Assembly: GCA_039933785.1 (NCBI GenBank)
Contig: JBDTNL010000089.1
Location: forward strand, 1 to 13,112
DNA length: 13,112 bases
Direction: 5' to 3'
Source: JBDTNL01 sp039933785
GTDB lineage: Bacteria > Acidobacteriota > Thermoanaerobaculia > Multivoradales > JAGPDF01
Of this stretch, positions 6,179 through 13,112 are shown piece after piece. The position numbers were made by a program, and so were the translations under genes. The first letter of the stretch is position 1, and each line of letters starts with the position of its first letter. The notes under the pieces are model-generated. The model ran no database searches. It was not told the DNA's origin and saw nothing but the letters and a program-made list of their open reading frames with translations.

Positions 6179-9100
6179 GTGACGAAGAGTGTCCTGGATA
6201 GCTTGCGCCCGTCCGTTCGGTATTGCCTTCTCACCATCGGACTGACGGCGCTTTCTGGTTCTGCAACTCGAGCTGCCGTGCCCAGCCTGACGGCGGATCT
6301 TGCTCCGGGGCTTTGCTACTCCGACCGCTACTGCGCGACCGGTTCGTACCCTAGTGGCCTCACGTCTCGCGGTTTGAAGGTTTTCTTCAACGGCCGCGAC
6401 GGTGATGCCTTCGCCGGAGCCACAGACGGATCGAGCAAGGGCACCGCAGTCTTGTTGGATGGCTCCGTCGACTGGGCAAAATCCGTGGAGGTTGGTGGCG
6501 TAGTCATCGCCTGGAGCAGCCGCGGCTTGGTTCGCTCGGATGGAACCTTCAACGGTACCTCCGTCCTGAGGGAGAGGTCATCCTCCTCGCCGACACTAGC
6601 CCGCGCGGGCAAATGGGCGCTGTTTGCCGACTGCTTCGGGCCGTGTTTTCTCGGTCGGACCGACGGGAGCCATCAAGGGACCTCGATTCTCGATGACACA
6701 AGCTGGTCTCAAATCCAGATTCAGTCCCTCGGCGCCGCAGCAATTCTCGCCACGTCCAGTCGAACCGGCGGCCCAGGGCAGGCTCATCTCTCGATTTCCG
6801 ACGGCACGACGACTGGCACCAAGCTGCTGGCCGCTTTCGACGGCGCGATCTCCCAGCTGACGGTGGTTGGAACGCGATCGTTCTTTTGGGTCTCATCGAA
6901 CTCGGCGCAGGTCCAACTCTGGACTTCAGACGGAACGATGACGGGAACGAAGAAGCTCGCCGATTTTGGATCCACGAGCGGCAACGGCCCACAAGGGCAG
7001 TTGATTCCGCTCAAGGGAAGAGTCTTCTTTTTCGTCCGGGCGGCTGACCGGACCTCAATCTGGGGCTCGGATGGATCGGAGAACGGGACCAAGTCATGGA
7101 CCGACTCCTTCAGCTACCTCGGCAGCCCTGGGACGGCTAGCGCGGCCCTCGAAATGGCGGATCAATACTTGGTTTTCTTCGGCAATGACGGAAGTACTGG
7201 GGAACGGCTGTGGGCATCTGACGGCGTCGCGACGACCGCGCTGACAGAGGACTGCGCGACCGGCAACTGCCAGAACGCGTCGCTTGGCCACAGCGGCGAT
7301 ACGGTCTATGCGGGGCACATGAAGTCAGGATTCGAGTACCAACTCCTGGCGACAGACGGAACTGCGAGTGGGACTCACGCTGTTGCGGTCTGCGCCCGCT
7401 GCTATTCCGATCCCTTCCTCATGACGCAGACCGGCGACAGAATCATCGCTTGGGCTAGTAGCGGCAAGCGAGATCTCTGGGAGTACTGGGCCGGAGGCCA
7501 CTCCAAGCGCGTGACGGATCTGCCGACAGGATTAGGCCAGGCCCCGCTCGAGGAAATCCGCGCCGCGCGTGTAGGAAGCCGCTTGATTTTTTCGCTTTCC
7601 GACACGCTACACGGGGCGCAGCTTTGGGTTTCCGATCGCAGCGGAACGTCGGCAGGGAACCATTTGCTGACAGGCCTCGGGGCCGTCTCTACGAACTCCA
7701 ATCCGGTGGGCCTGACTCCTTTGGGCCCGGATCTCGTGCTCGCATCCGATGCCGGCGCGTTTCGAATCAGCGAAGGCAAGCCCGTGGTGCCGATTGCGGG
7801 ATACGATCCATTCGACCACGCCAGAGCGACGGTGGCTGCGGGGCGGGTCTTCTTCCACAGCAAGGTTTCGGACGGCACGAGCCCTCTGGAGCCGATCGCG
7901 GGTTTTCCGGTGCCCGAGGCCGACATAGACACCGAAACCTATATCGCCGACTGCTGTCTAGATGACTTCGGACTCCCCCAGGGCATGTTGTTCGGAATCC
8001 AGACGAAGCACGGTACTTATCCACCCAATGAGACGCTGAAATTCGAGCTGTGGCGAACAGACGGGACGTCAGCGGGCACATTTCCGCTTACGCTCATTGA
8101 GCCAAGTAATGGGCCATCGGCCCTGGACTTCATACAGCGGCCCGGGGCCGCGACGCTGTTCGTAAAGAACGGCGAGTTCTGGACGACCGATCTCACCGTC
8201 GCCGGCACCCACGCTGTACCCGGGGTCAACATCCCTGGCGACATCGTGCACCTGGCATGGACGGGGGAGCGTGCGTTCTTCGAGGTCTACTACGGCACGA
8301 GTCTCGAGCTTTGGCGTTGGGATGGCGCTGGCGCAGCGGTCCGCGTGAAGCGTGTCGACGGAAAACCCTATGCCTCGCTGCGCACGATTGGCGATGCCGT
8401 CGTTTTCAAGACCACCAGCGCAGACAACAAGGGATTGGTCTGGTACTCAGACGGCGGCCCTGAACAGACCAGGGTGGTGTTCGAACAGCCGAGCTCGTTC
8501 GACACGGTCCCCCCGTTCACGATACGAGCCGCGGAGCCACCCGCCGCCATCGGCGATCGATTCTGCTTCGCGGGCTGGGACAAGGATCACGGCGAAGAAC
8601 TGTGGTGCGGCGACGGCGAGTCGAGCGGAACCAGCTTGGTGAAGGACATCTATCCCGGCGCCGCGAGCTCCGGCATTCAGGACATGGTCTCGACGGGCGA
8701 CCGTATCTTCTTCGTCGCCGATGACGGACAGCACGGCGCCGAGCTCTGGGTTACCGACGCCACGACCGAGGGGACGCGGATGGTGGCCGATCTCCGGCCG
8801 GGGCCGCTGTCCGCCCAGGTCAAAGAGATCACTCGCGTGGGCGACAAACTCTACTTCTCTGCCGACGATGGCCTGGTCGGGCAGGAGCTGTGGTCGTTGT
8901 CGCTTACCGATCCTGGCTGCGTTCCATCTGCGTCCGCGCTCTGTCTTCTCGGCGGTCGCTACAAGGTCACCACGCGCTGGCTCGATTTCGCGGGCAATGC
9001 CGGCTTTGGACAAGCCGCCTCCCTCAGCGGCGATACTGGGTACTTCTGGTTCTTCGATCCCGCGAATGTCGAAGTCGTCACGAAGGCGCTCAACGGCAGA

Positions 9101-9670
9101 AGCCTGAATCAGCACGACTGGGTCTTCTACGGCGCACTCTCGAATGTCGAATACCAAGTCACCGTCACCGACGCCGACACGGGATTCGCCAAGCGCTACT
9201 ACAACCCGCCTGGAGTCTTCGGTAGCGTTGGTGACACGCAGGCGTTCGCGGACGCGAGAGTGTTGCCGTCTGAAGTTCTCGCACAGCCGAGCCCGCCGGC
9301 TGAGATTGCCGAGCTCACGAGCGTGCAAGCAGCTGGGTGTACCGCCTCCAGCACTCGCCTTTGTCTGAATCAGGGGCGTTTCGCAGTCGAATCGTCCTGG
9401 CGCGATTTCCAAGGGCACACCGGTGTCGGCACCGCAGTCACTTTTTCCGGGGACACTGGATATTTCTGGTTCTTCGGTCCCAGCAACGTGGAGGTGATCT
9501 CGAAGGTCCTCGACGGAACTGGAGTCAACGGGAAGTTTTGGTTCTTCTACGGTGCGCTCTCGAATGTCGACTACACATTGACGGTTACCGATACCCTGAC
9601 CGGTAAGCGCAAGTCGTACCACAATGCAGCGGGACAGTTCGGTAGCAACGGAGATACTGATGCGTTCTAG
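6179..9670 (+). CDS. large secreted ELWxxDGT-repeat protein with two C-terminal 110-aa domains (paralogue A)
   Basis: This protein of 1163 aa has no known enzymatic function. A Sec-type signal peptide is visible: basic residues K3, R10 and R14, then a hydrophobic core YCLLTIGLTAL, and a likely cut after TRA (residue 32). Residues 33-913 hold about 19 degenerate repeats of the ELWxxDGTxxGT type spaced roughly 45 residues apart, for example QLWTSDGTMTGT, FELWRTDGTSAGT and EELWCGDGESSGT. Such repeats probably form beta-propeller blades. Two 110-aa domains follow at 914-1023 and 1054-1163, joined by a 30-residue linker; the protein ends at GDTDAF. Cysteine pairs (CX7C) open each domain. No catalytic motif, lipobox or transmembrane anchor was seen, so an extracellular or periplasmic location and a binding or adhesive role are inferred. 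GTG start chosen from the AGGAG at 6167. The paralogue B gene follows after 13 bases. GC looks lower than in the kdp and mqn genes. Confidence 0.88.
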   Translation: MTKSVLDSLRPSVRYCLLTIGLTALSGSATRAAVPSLTADLAPGLCYSDRYCATGSYPSGLTSRGLKVFFNGRDGDAFAGATDGSSKGTAVLLDGSVDWAKSVEVGGVVIAWSSRGLVRSDGTFNGTSVLRERSSSSPTLARAGKWALFADCFGPCFLGRTDGSHQGTSILDDTSWSQIQIQSLGAAAILATSSRTGGPGQAHLSISDGTTTGTKLLAAFDGAISQLTVVGTRSFFWVSSNSAQVQLWTSDGTMTGTKKLADFGSTSGNGPQGQLIPLKGRVFFFVRAADRTSIWGSDGSENGTKSWTDSFSYLGSPGTASAALEMADQYLVFFGNDGSTGERLWASDGVATTALTEDCATGNCQNASLGHSGDTVYAGHMKSGFEYQLLATDGTASGTHAVAVCARCYSDPFLMTQTGDRIIAWASSGKRDLWEYWAGGHSKRVTDLPTGLGQAPLEEIRAARVGSRLIFSLSDTLHGAQLWVSDRSGTSAGNHLLTGLGAVSTNSNPVGLTPLGPDLVLASDAGAFRISEGKPVVPIAGYDPFDHARATVAAGRVFFHSKVSDGTSPLEPIAGFPVPEADIDTETYIADCCLDDFGLPQGMLFGIQTKHGTYPPNETLKFELWRTDGTSAGTFPLTLIEPSNGPSALDFIQRPGAATLFVKNGEFWTTDLTVAGTHAVPGVNIPGDIVHLAWTGERAFFEVYYGTSLELWRWDGAGAAVRVKRVDGKPYASLRTIGDAVVFKTTSADNKGLVWYSDGGPEQTRVVFEQPSSFDTVPPFTIRAAEPPAAIGDRFCFAGWDKDHGEELWCGDGESSGTSLVKDIYPGAASSGIQDMVSTGDRIFFVADDGQHGAELWVTDATTEGTRMVADLRPGPLSAQVKEITRVGDKLYFSADDGLVGQELWSLSLTDPGCVPSASALCLLGGRYKVTTRWLDFAGNAGFGQAASLSGDTGYFWFFDPANVEVVTKALNGRSLNQHDWVFYGALSNVEYQVTVTDADTGFAKRYYNPPGVFGSVGDTQAFADARVLPSEVLAQPSPPAEIAELTSVQAAGCTASSTRLCLNQGRFAVESSWRDFQGHTGVGTAVTFSGDTGYFWFFGPSNVEVISKVLDGTGVNGKFWFFYGALSNVDYTLTVTDTLTGKRKSYHNAAGQFGSNGDTDAF
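6275..8917 (+). repeat. ELWxxDGT repeat array of paralogue A
   Basis: Coding repeats, about 19 units, most easily seen as [Q/E]LW.[ST]DG[TS]..GT followed by a hydrophobic strand and, before the motif, a V[FY]F-type strand. Several units are degenerate, for example DLWEYWAGG, LELWRWDGAG and RLWASDGVAT. The last two full units (EELWCGDG with W809, then AELWVTDATTEGT) carry the LVKDI.PG and VADLRPG tails typical of this repeat family. Boundaries are approximate. Confidence 0.75.
8918..9247 (+). repeat. 110-aa aromatic-rich domain, copy A1
   Basis: Residues 914-1023 of paralogue A, from CVPSASALC to GDTQAF. Landmarks are W934.DF, DTGYFWFFDP.NVEV, NQHDWVFYGALSNVEY, a TVTD motif, then RYYNPPGVF. 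By hand count it is about 70% identical to copy B1 and about 56% to copy A2. I do not recognise a characterised domain; the strand-like pattern and aromatic clusters suggest a beta-sandwich. Confidence 0.8.
9338..9667 (+). repeat. 110-aa aromatic-rich domain, copy A2
   Basis: Residues 1054-1163 of paralogue A, from CTASSTRLC to GDTDAF at the very C-terminus. Landmarks are LCLNQGRF, WRDFQGH, DTGYFWFFGPSNVEV, KFWFFYGALSNVDYTLTVTD and SYHN. By hand count it is about 77% identical to copy B2. Confidence 0.8.
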
Positions 9671-9674
9671 GAGG
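9669..9674 (+). promoter_or_regulatory. ribosome-binding site of paralogue B, overlapping the stop of A
   Basis: A perfect AGGAGG starts on the A of the TAG stop of paralogue A, with a 9-base spacer to the ATG at 9684. It selects 9684 over the in-frame ATG at 9660, which lies inside gene A, and implies translation coupled to A. Confidence 0.85.
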
Positions 9675-9683
9675 TTGGTCTCA

Positions 9684-12600
9684 ATGCGACTGGACTTGCG
9701 GGTTCTCCCGGCGCTCCTCGTGACGGCGCTCTCCTTTTTTCCGCAGAGCGCCCGGGCGGCCGCGATTCCCCGCCTGGTTGCGGACCTTGCACCAGGCCAC
9801 GGCGGCTTGAATGCCACAGGTATCGGCGGGCTGACGGTCCGCGGAGCCAGAGTTTTCTTCAATCTGAGCCAGGCGGGATATGCCGGCGTCTCGGACGGTA
9901 CGGCCCTGGGAACGTTCCTGCTCTGCGAGAACTACTGCCAGGTCGACTGGGCTGCGGCGGTCGAATGGAGAGGGATCGTGTTTGCGCCCAGCAACAACAG
10001 TCTGGTACGAACCGACGGCACAGCGGAAGGCACATTGTTCCTTCCTGTCCAAGACGCGTCCCAGCTCGCGGTCACCGCGACCGGCGTTCTCGTTGGCGGG
10101 TGCCGTAGCAGCGGGTGTACGCCGCTGGTGCGCACCGATGGCACGGCCGCGGGGACAACGGTGCTCGATCCAGGTGGGGCTGCGCAGCTGCAGTCTCTCA
10201 ACAGCACCACGGCTGTCTTCAGTACTTCGGGAAAGCTGGCCAGCACGGACGGTACCGCAGGTGGCACGCGCACGCTGCGGACCTTCTTGTCGGTTCAGAG
10301 CCTGGCCAGCGCGGGTGGAAGAGGTTTCTTCTTGGCCCAGTCGCCGGACGACCCGCAGATGCAGCTTTGGGTCACAGACGGAACGGTCACGGGCACTCGC
10401 AAGCTGACCGCGTTTGCCTCACCGACGTTTGCGTACAACACAAGCTTGGTCGCCGTCGGATCGCGGATCTTTTTCGTCACCACCGATAGTCACGCCAGCA
10501 TTCTTTGGGCATCCGATGGATCGCAGAGCGGAACGAAGCCCTGGGCCAAGTTCTCGAACCCCGATGCTTTCCCGGCCGTCTCCGCTCCCGGCCCCTTCGA
10601 GATGGCCGGTTCACGTGTCGTGTTCTTTGCCAACGATGGCCAGCGGCGCCTGTGGTCTGCCGACGGAGTGTCGCTGACCGCGTTGGCGAACGGATACGGC
10701 ACACGGCTGGCCCACAGCGGCAAGACTGTCTACGCCCTGGTTTCAGACGCACTGCACGGCACTGAACTGTGGTCCACGGACGGCACGGTGGCCGGCACGC
10801 ACATCCGAGACACCTGCCAGGGTTCGTGCTCCGGTGCAGGCCTCCTCGTACAAGGCAATGGTTCTGTGCTGGCTACCCAAAGCAAAGGTGGCCCCCCGAA
10901 TATCATCAAGACGGACTTGTGGCAGTTCCGCGACGGGCAGGCACCAAAGAGGTTGACCGATCTACCCCGTGAGAAGTTTCTCCAAGAGGCTGTGCAACTA
11001 GGTCCAAGGTTCATGTTGCTCCTGAGCGGCGAGCTTTGGCTGAGCGACGGTTCGGCGAACAGCAACGGCACGCAGCGGGTAGCCGACTTCGCGCGGCACC
11101 CAAACGGATCGAATCCCTCCTCGATCTCGTCGTTCGAGGGCGGCGTGGTGTTTGACGCGTGCAGCGGAGGTACCGACTCCGGACCTTGTGGCGTCTGGAG
11201 AGCACAACCCGGTCAAGCCCCGACCATGGTCGCCAACGGCGGGTTCGATTCTGCGGTGGCTCTTGGCAAGGTCTTCTATTTCCAGACCGATGAAGAGCAG
11301 AACGATGAACTGGCGGTGTCGGACGGTCACGGGCCCGGCGTTCTTCTCACGCACGGTGGAAACTTCACAACGTTCGGTGGTTTTCCCCGACCGCAGGGCC
11401 TTCTGTTCGACCTGGATTTCGAGCTTTGGCGTTCGGACGGCACCGTCCCCGGGACCTTCAGCTTGGCTCCTCTGGCCGAGCGGCCGCACGACTTCGTCTC
11501 TGGGCCCGGATCGACCACGCTGTTTACAGACTCTGAGGCGCTCTGGATCACGGACTTCACTCCTGCCGGAACCCACGTGGTCGATGAGGCGAATCTTCCC
11601 AACTACGTACAGGACGTTGCTTGGTCGGGCAACCGCGCCTTCGTCCTCCTCAACAATGCCGACGGAGATTTCGACCTCGAGCTCTGGCGCTGGGACGGCA
11701 GCGGCCCCGCCGTGTTCCTGGCGACCTTTGGCGACGCCCGATCCGGCAACTTGACGCCGTACAAGGGCGGCGTGGCATTCTTCCAAGGCAAGCAGCTTAT
11801 GTTCTCCGATGGAACGGTCGCCGGAACGGTGCCGCTCCTCACATCGCCCCAATTGGCTCCTCCTTCGGATGCGTCGGAACCAGGAGCCTGGCCAACTGTC
11901 GTCGGCGATCGTCTCTGTTTCCCCGGCTGGGACAGCTTGCACGGTGGCGAGTTGTGGTGCAGCGACGGGACCGCGGCGGGTACGAGCCTCGTGAAAGACA
12001 TTCACCGCGGCCCCGCGAGCTCCGGGATCTCCGAGATGGTCGCGGTCGGCGAGCAGGTCTTCTTCTATGCTGCCGATGGAATCCATGGTTACGAGCTGTG
12101 GGTGTCGAACGGTACTGCAGCCGGAACCAGGCTGGTCATGGACCTCCGCCCAGGCCCACAGGGGTCACCCAACAGCCCTGTGGTTCATTCCGGAGACAAC
12201 CTCTACTTCGCCGCGGACGACGGCCTGGTCGGTTCCGAGTTGTGGTCTCTGTCTCTCAGCGAACAAGCGTGTGCACCTTCAGATGCCGGCCTCTGCCTGC
12301 TCAACGGGCGGTATCAAGTAACAGCCGAATGGACCGATTTCAGCGGCAACGACGGTCAAGGCCACGCGGTACCGCTCACCACCGACACCGGGTACCTCTG
12401 GTTCTTCGATCCTTCGAATGTAGAAGTGGCGGTGAAGGCGCTCGACGGCACAGCTCTGAATCAGCATAACTGGGTCTTCTACGGCGCCCTCTCGAATGTC
12501 GAGTACTACGTCACGGTGGCCGATTCCCTGACCGGTGCGACCAAGCGGTACTACAACCCGCCGGGTGTGTTTGCCAGCGTTGGTGATACTCGAGCGTTCT

Positions 12601-13022
12601 CTCAGACGGCGGCCGCCCGCTTCCAGCAGACCTCCCGCCCGACTGAGGAAATCGCTCCGTCGTCTCTGCCATGGGCCTCCGCAGCGCCTTGCGTGCAATC
12701 TGGCGCCCGACTGTGTCTCAACGACGGCCGCTTCGCCGTCGAAGCCACCTGGCTCGATTTTCAGGGCCACGCCGGGACCGGCACTGCCGTGCCCTTGAGT
12801 GGTGACACCGGGTACTTTTGGTTCTTCGGTCCGCAGAATGTCGAGGTCGTGTCCAAGGTTCTCGACGGACGCGCGGTCAACGACAAGTTCTGGTTCTTCT
12901 ACGGCGCGCTGTCGAACGTCGACTACACGCTCACAGTCACCGACACAGTCACGGGGGAGAGCAAGGCGTATCACAACCCGCTCGGACACTTCGGTAGCAA
13001 CGGAGACACTTCGGCATTCTAG
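9684..13022 (+). CDS. large secreted ELWxxDGT-repeat protein with two C-terminal 110-aa domains (paralogue B)
   Basis: This 1112-aa protein has the same plan as the upstream gene and lies 13 bases after it, so the two form a tandem pair. The signal peptide begins MRLDLR, has a hydrophobic core VLPALLVTALSFF and a likely cut after ARA (residue 25). Residues 26-862 carry about 19 ELWxxDGTxxGT-type repeats, better conserved than in A: QLWVTDGTVTGT, ELWSTDGTVAGT, FELWRSDGTVPGT, ELWCSDGTAAGT (W758). The 110-aa domains lie at 863-972 and 1003-1112, again with a 30-residue linker, ending GDTSAF. The distance from the ELWC tryptophan to the first domain is 105 residues in both proteins. No catalytic residues are recognisable; an extracellular binding, structural or adhesion role is inferred. 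The ATG is supported by AGGAGG at 9669-9674 and by the signal peptide. Confidence 0.9.
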   Translation: MRLDLRVLPALLVTALSFFPQSARAAAIPRLVADLAPGHGGLNATGIGGLTVRGARVFFNLSQAGYAGVSDGTALGTFLLCENYCQVDWAAAVEWRGIVFAPSNNSLVRTDGTAEGTLFLPVQDASQLAVTATGVLVGGCRSSGCTPLVRTDGTAAGTTVLDPGGAAQLQSLNSTTAVFSTSGKLASTDGTAGGTRTLRTFLSVQSLASAGGRGFFLAQSPDDPQMQLWVTDGTVTGTRKLTAFASPTFAYNTSLVAVGSRIFFVTTDSHASILWASDGSQSGTKPWAKFSNPDAFPAVSAPGPFEMAGSRVVFFANDGQRRLWSADGVSLTALANGYGTRLAHSGKTVYALVSDALHGTELWSTDGTVAGTHIRDTCQGSCSGAGLLVQGNGSVLATQSKGGPPNIIKTDLWQFRDGQAPKRLTDLPREKFLQEAVQLGPRFMLLLSGELWLSDGSANSNGTQRVADFARHPNGSNPSSISSFEGGVVFDACSGGTDSGPCGVWRAQPGQAPTMVANGGFDSAVALGKVFYFQTDEEQNDELAVSDGHGPGVLLTHGGNFTTFGGFPRPQGLLFDLDFELWRSDGTVPGTFSLAPLAERPHDFVSGPGSTTLFTDSEALWITDFTPAGTHVVDEANLPNYVQDVAWSGNRAFVLLNNADGDFDLELWRWDGSGPAVFLATFGDARSGNLTPYKGGVAFFQGKQLMFSDGTVAGTVPLLTSPQLAPPSDASEPGAWPTVVGDRLCFPGWDSLHGGELWCSDGTAAGTSLVKDIHRGPASSGISEMVAVGEQVFFYAADGIHGYELWVSNGTAAGTRLVMDLRPGPQGSPNSPVVHSGDNLYFAADDGLVGSELWSLSLSEQACAPSDAGLCLLNGRYQVTAEWTDFSGNDGQGHAVPLTTDTGYLWFFDPSNVEVAVKALDGTALNQHNWVFYGALSNVEYYVTVADSLTGATKRYYNPPGVFASVGDTRAFSQTAAARFQQTSRPTEEIAPSSLPWASAAPCVQSGARLCLNDGRFAVEATWLDFQGHAGTGTAVPLSGDTGYFWFFGPQNVEVVSKVLDGRAVNDKFWFFYGALSNVDYTLTVTDTVTGESKAYHNPLGHFGSNGDTSAF
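9759..12269 (+). repeat. ELWxxDGT repeat array of paralogue B
   Basis: About 19 coding repeats in the same order as in paralogue A, including matching degenerate units: DLWQFRDGQAPKRLTDL corresponds to DLWEYWAGGHSKRVTDL in A, and LELWRWDGSG to LELWRWDGAG. The sequence ends with SELWSLSLSE just before the first 110-aa domain, as QELWSLSLTD does in A. Boundaries are approximate. Confidence 0.75.
12270..12599 (+). repeat. 110-aa aromatic-rich domain, copy B1
   Basis: Residues 863-972 of paralogue B, from CAPSDAGLC to GDTRAF. It is the N-type copy: NQHNWVFYGALSNVEY and KRYYNPPGVF match copy A1 closely. Confidence 0.8.
12690..13019 (+). repeat. 110-aa aromatic-rich domain, copy B2
   Basis: Residues 1003-1112 of paralogue B, from CVQSGARLC to GDTSAF at the C-terminus. 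It is the C-type copy: WLDFQGH, FGPQNVEVVSKVLDG and NDKFWFFYGALSNVDY match copy A2. Confidence 0.8.
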
Positions 13023-13080
13023 GGAGACATTGAGCCGTTCACGGCCGCTGGAGTATGGATAGGCTGTTGACGATCCGACG

Positions 13081-13086
13081 GGGGAG
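13081..13086 (+). promoter_or_regulatory. possible ribosome-binding site for a gene at the window edge
   Basis: GGGGAG lies 6 bases before the ATG at 13093. It is a purine-rich match and the only support for that start. Confidence 0.4.
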
Positions 13087-13092
13087 AGACCG

Positions 13093-13112
13093 ATGCGCGC
13101 CGTTTCCCGATC
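13093..13112 (+). CDS. possible start of a further gene (cut by the window edge)
   Basis: ATG at 13093 opens a frame reading MRAVSR before the window ends. Support is the purine-rich GGGGAG just upstream and the 70-base gap after paralogue B, a plausible spacing for a continued operon. The start resembles the basic beginning of a signal peptide, but six residues are too few to classify. Another frame, from ATG at 13055, is also open to the edge but has a poorer ribosome-binding site. Confidence 0.35.

Noticed and set aside
9660..9683. Earlier in-frame ATG for paralogue B
   Set aside because: It lies inside gene A without its own ribosome-binding site, whereas AGGAGG is ideally spaced for the ATG at 9684.
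13067..13095. TTGACG as a -35 box before the edge gene
   Set aside because: No -10-like hexamer lies 16-18 bases downstream, where the sequence is already the start codon.

Overview
The window is a high-GC bacterial chromosome segment with no RNA gene, CRISPR array or insertion sequence that I could recognise. It has three blocks. Block 1 (1-3259, + strand) is the end of a potassium-transport operon: the C-terminal third of kdpB, complete kdpC, and a kdpD-like gene that stops right after its GAF-like region and has no histidine-kinase module. No kdpE follows.

Block 2 (3275-6067, - strand) is read as a UbiA-family prenyltransferase (mqnP-like), then the radical-SAM aminofutalosine synthase mqnE, then a deoxynucleoside kinase. 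mqnP and mqnE point to menaquinone synthesis by the futalosine route. The kinase is probably a nucleotide-salvage enzyme that happens to lie next to them. mqnE carries an unusually spaced cluster motif, CX5CX2C instead of the usual radical-SAM CX3CX2C.

Block 3 (6179-13022, + strand) is the striking part: two consecutive genes for large secreted paralogues (1163 and 1112 aa). Each has a signal peptide, about 19 degenerate ELWxxDGTxxGT-type repeats that are probably beta-propeller blades, and two copies of an aromatic-rich domain of exactly 110 residues joined by a 30-residue linker. The four copies fall into two position-specific types, so the domain doubled before the gene did. The second gene's ribosome-binding site overlaps the first gene's stop codon, so the pair is almost certainly co-transcribed. 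A possible further gene begins at 13093 and runs off the edge.

The host is likely a free-living Gram-negative-type bacterium. Futalosine menaquinone synthesis, a kinase-less KdpD and large ELWxxDGT proteins together would fit Acidobacteriota (for example Thermoanaerobaculia) or a myxobacteria-like lineage. That placement is an inference from gene content, not something the sequence proves.
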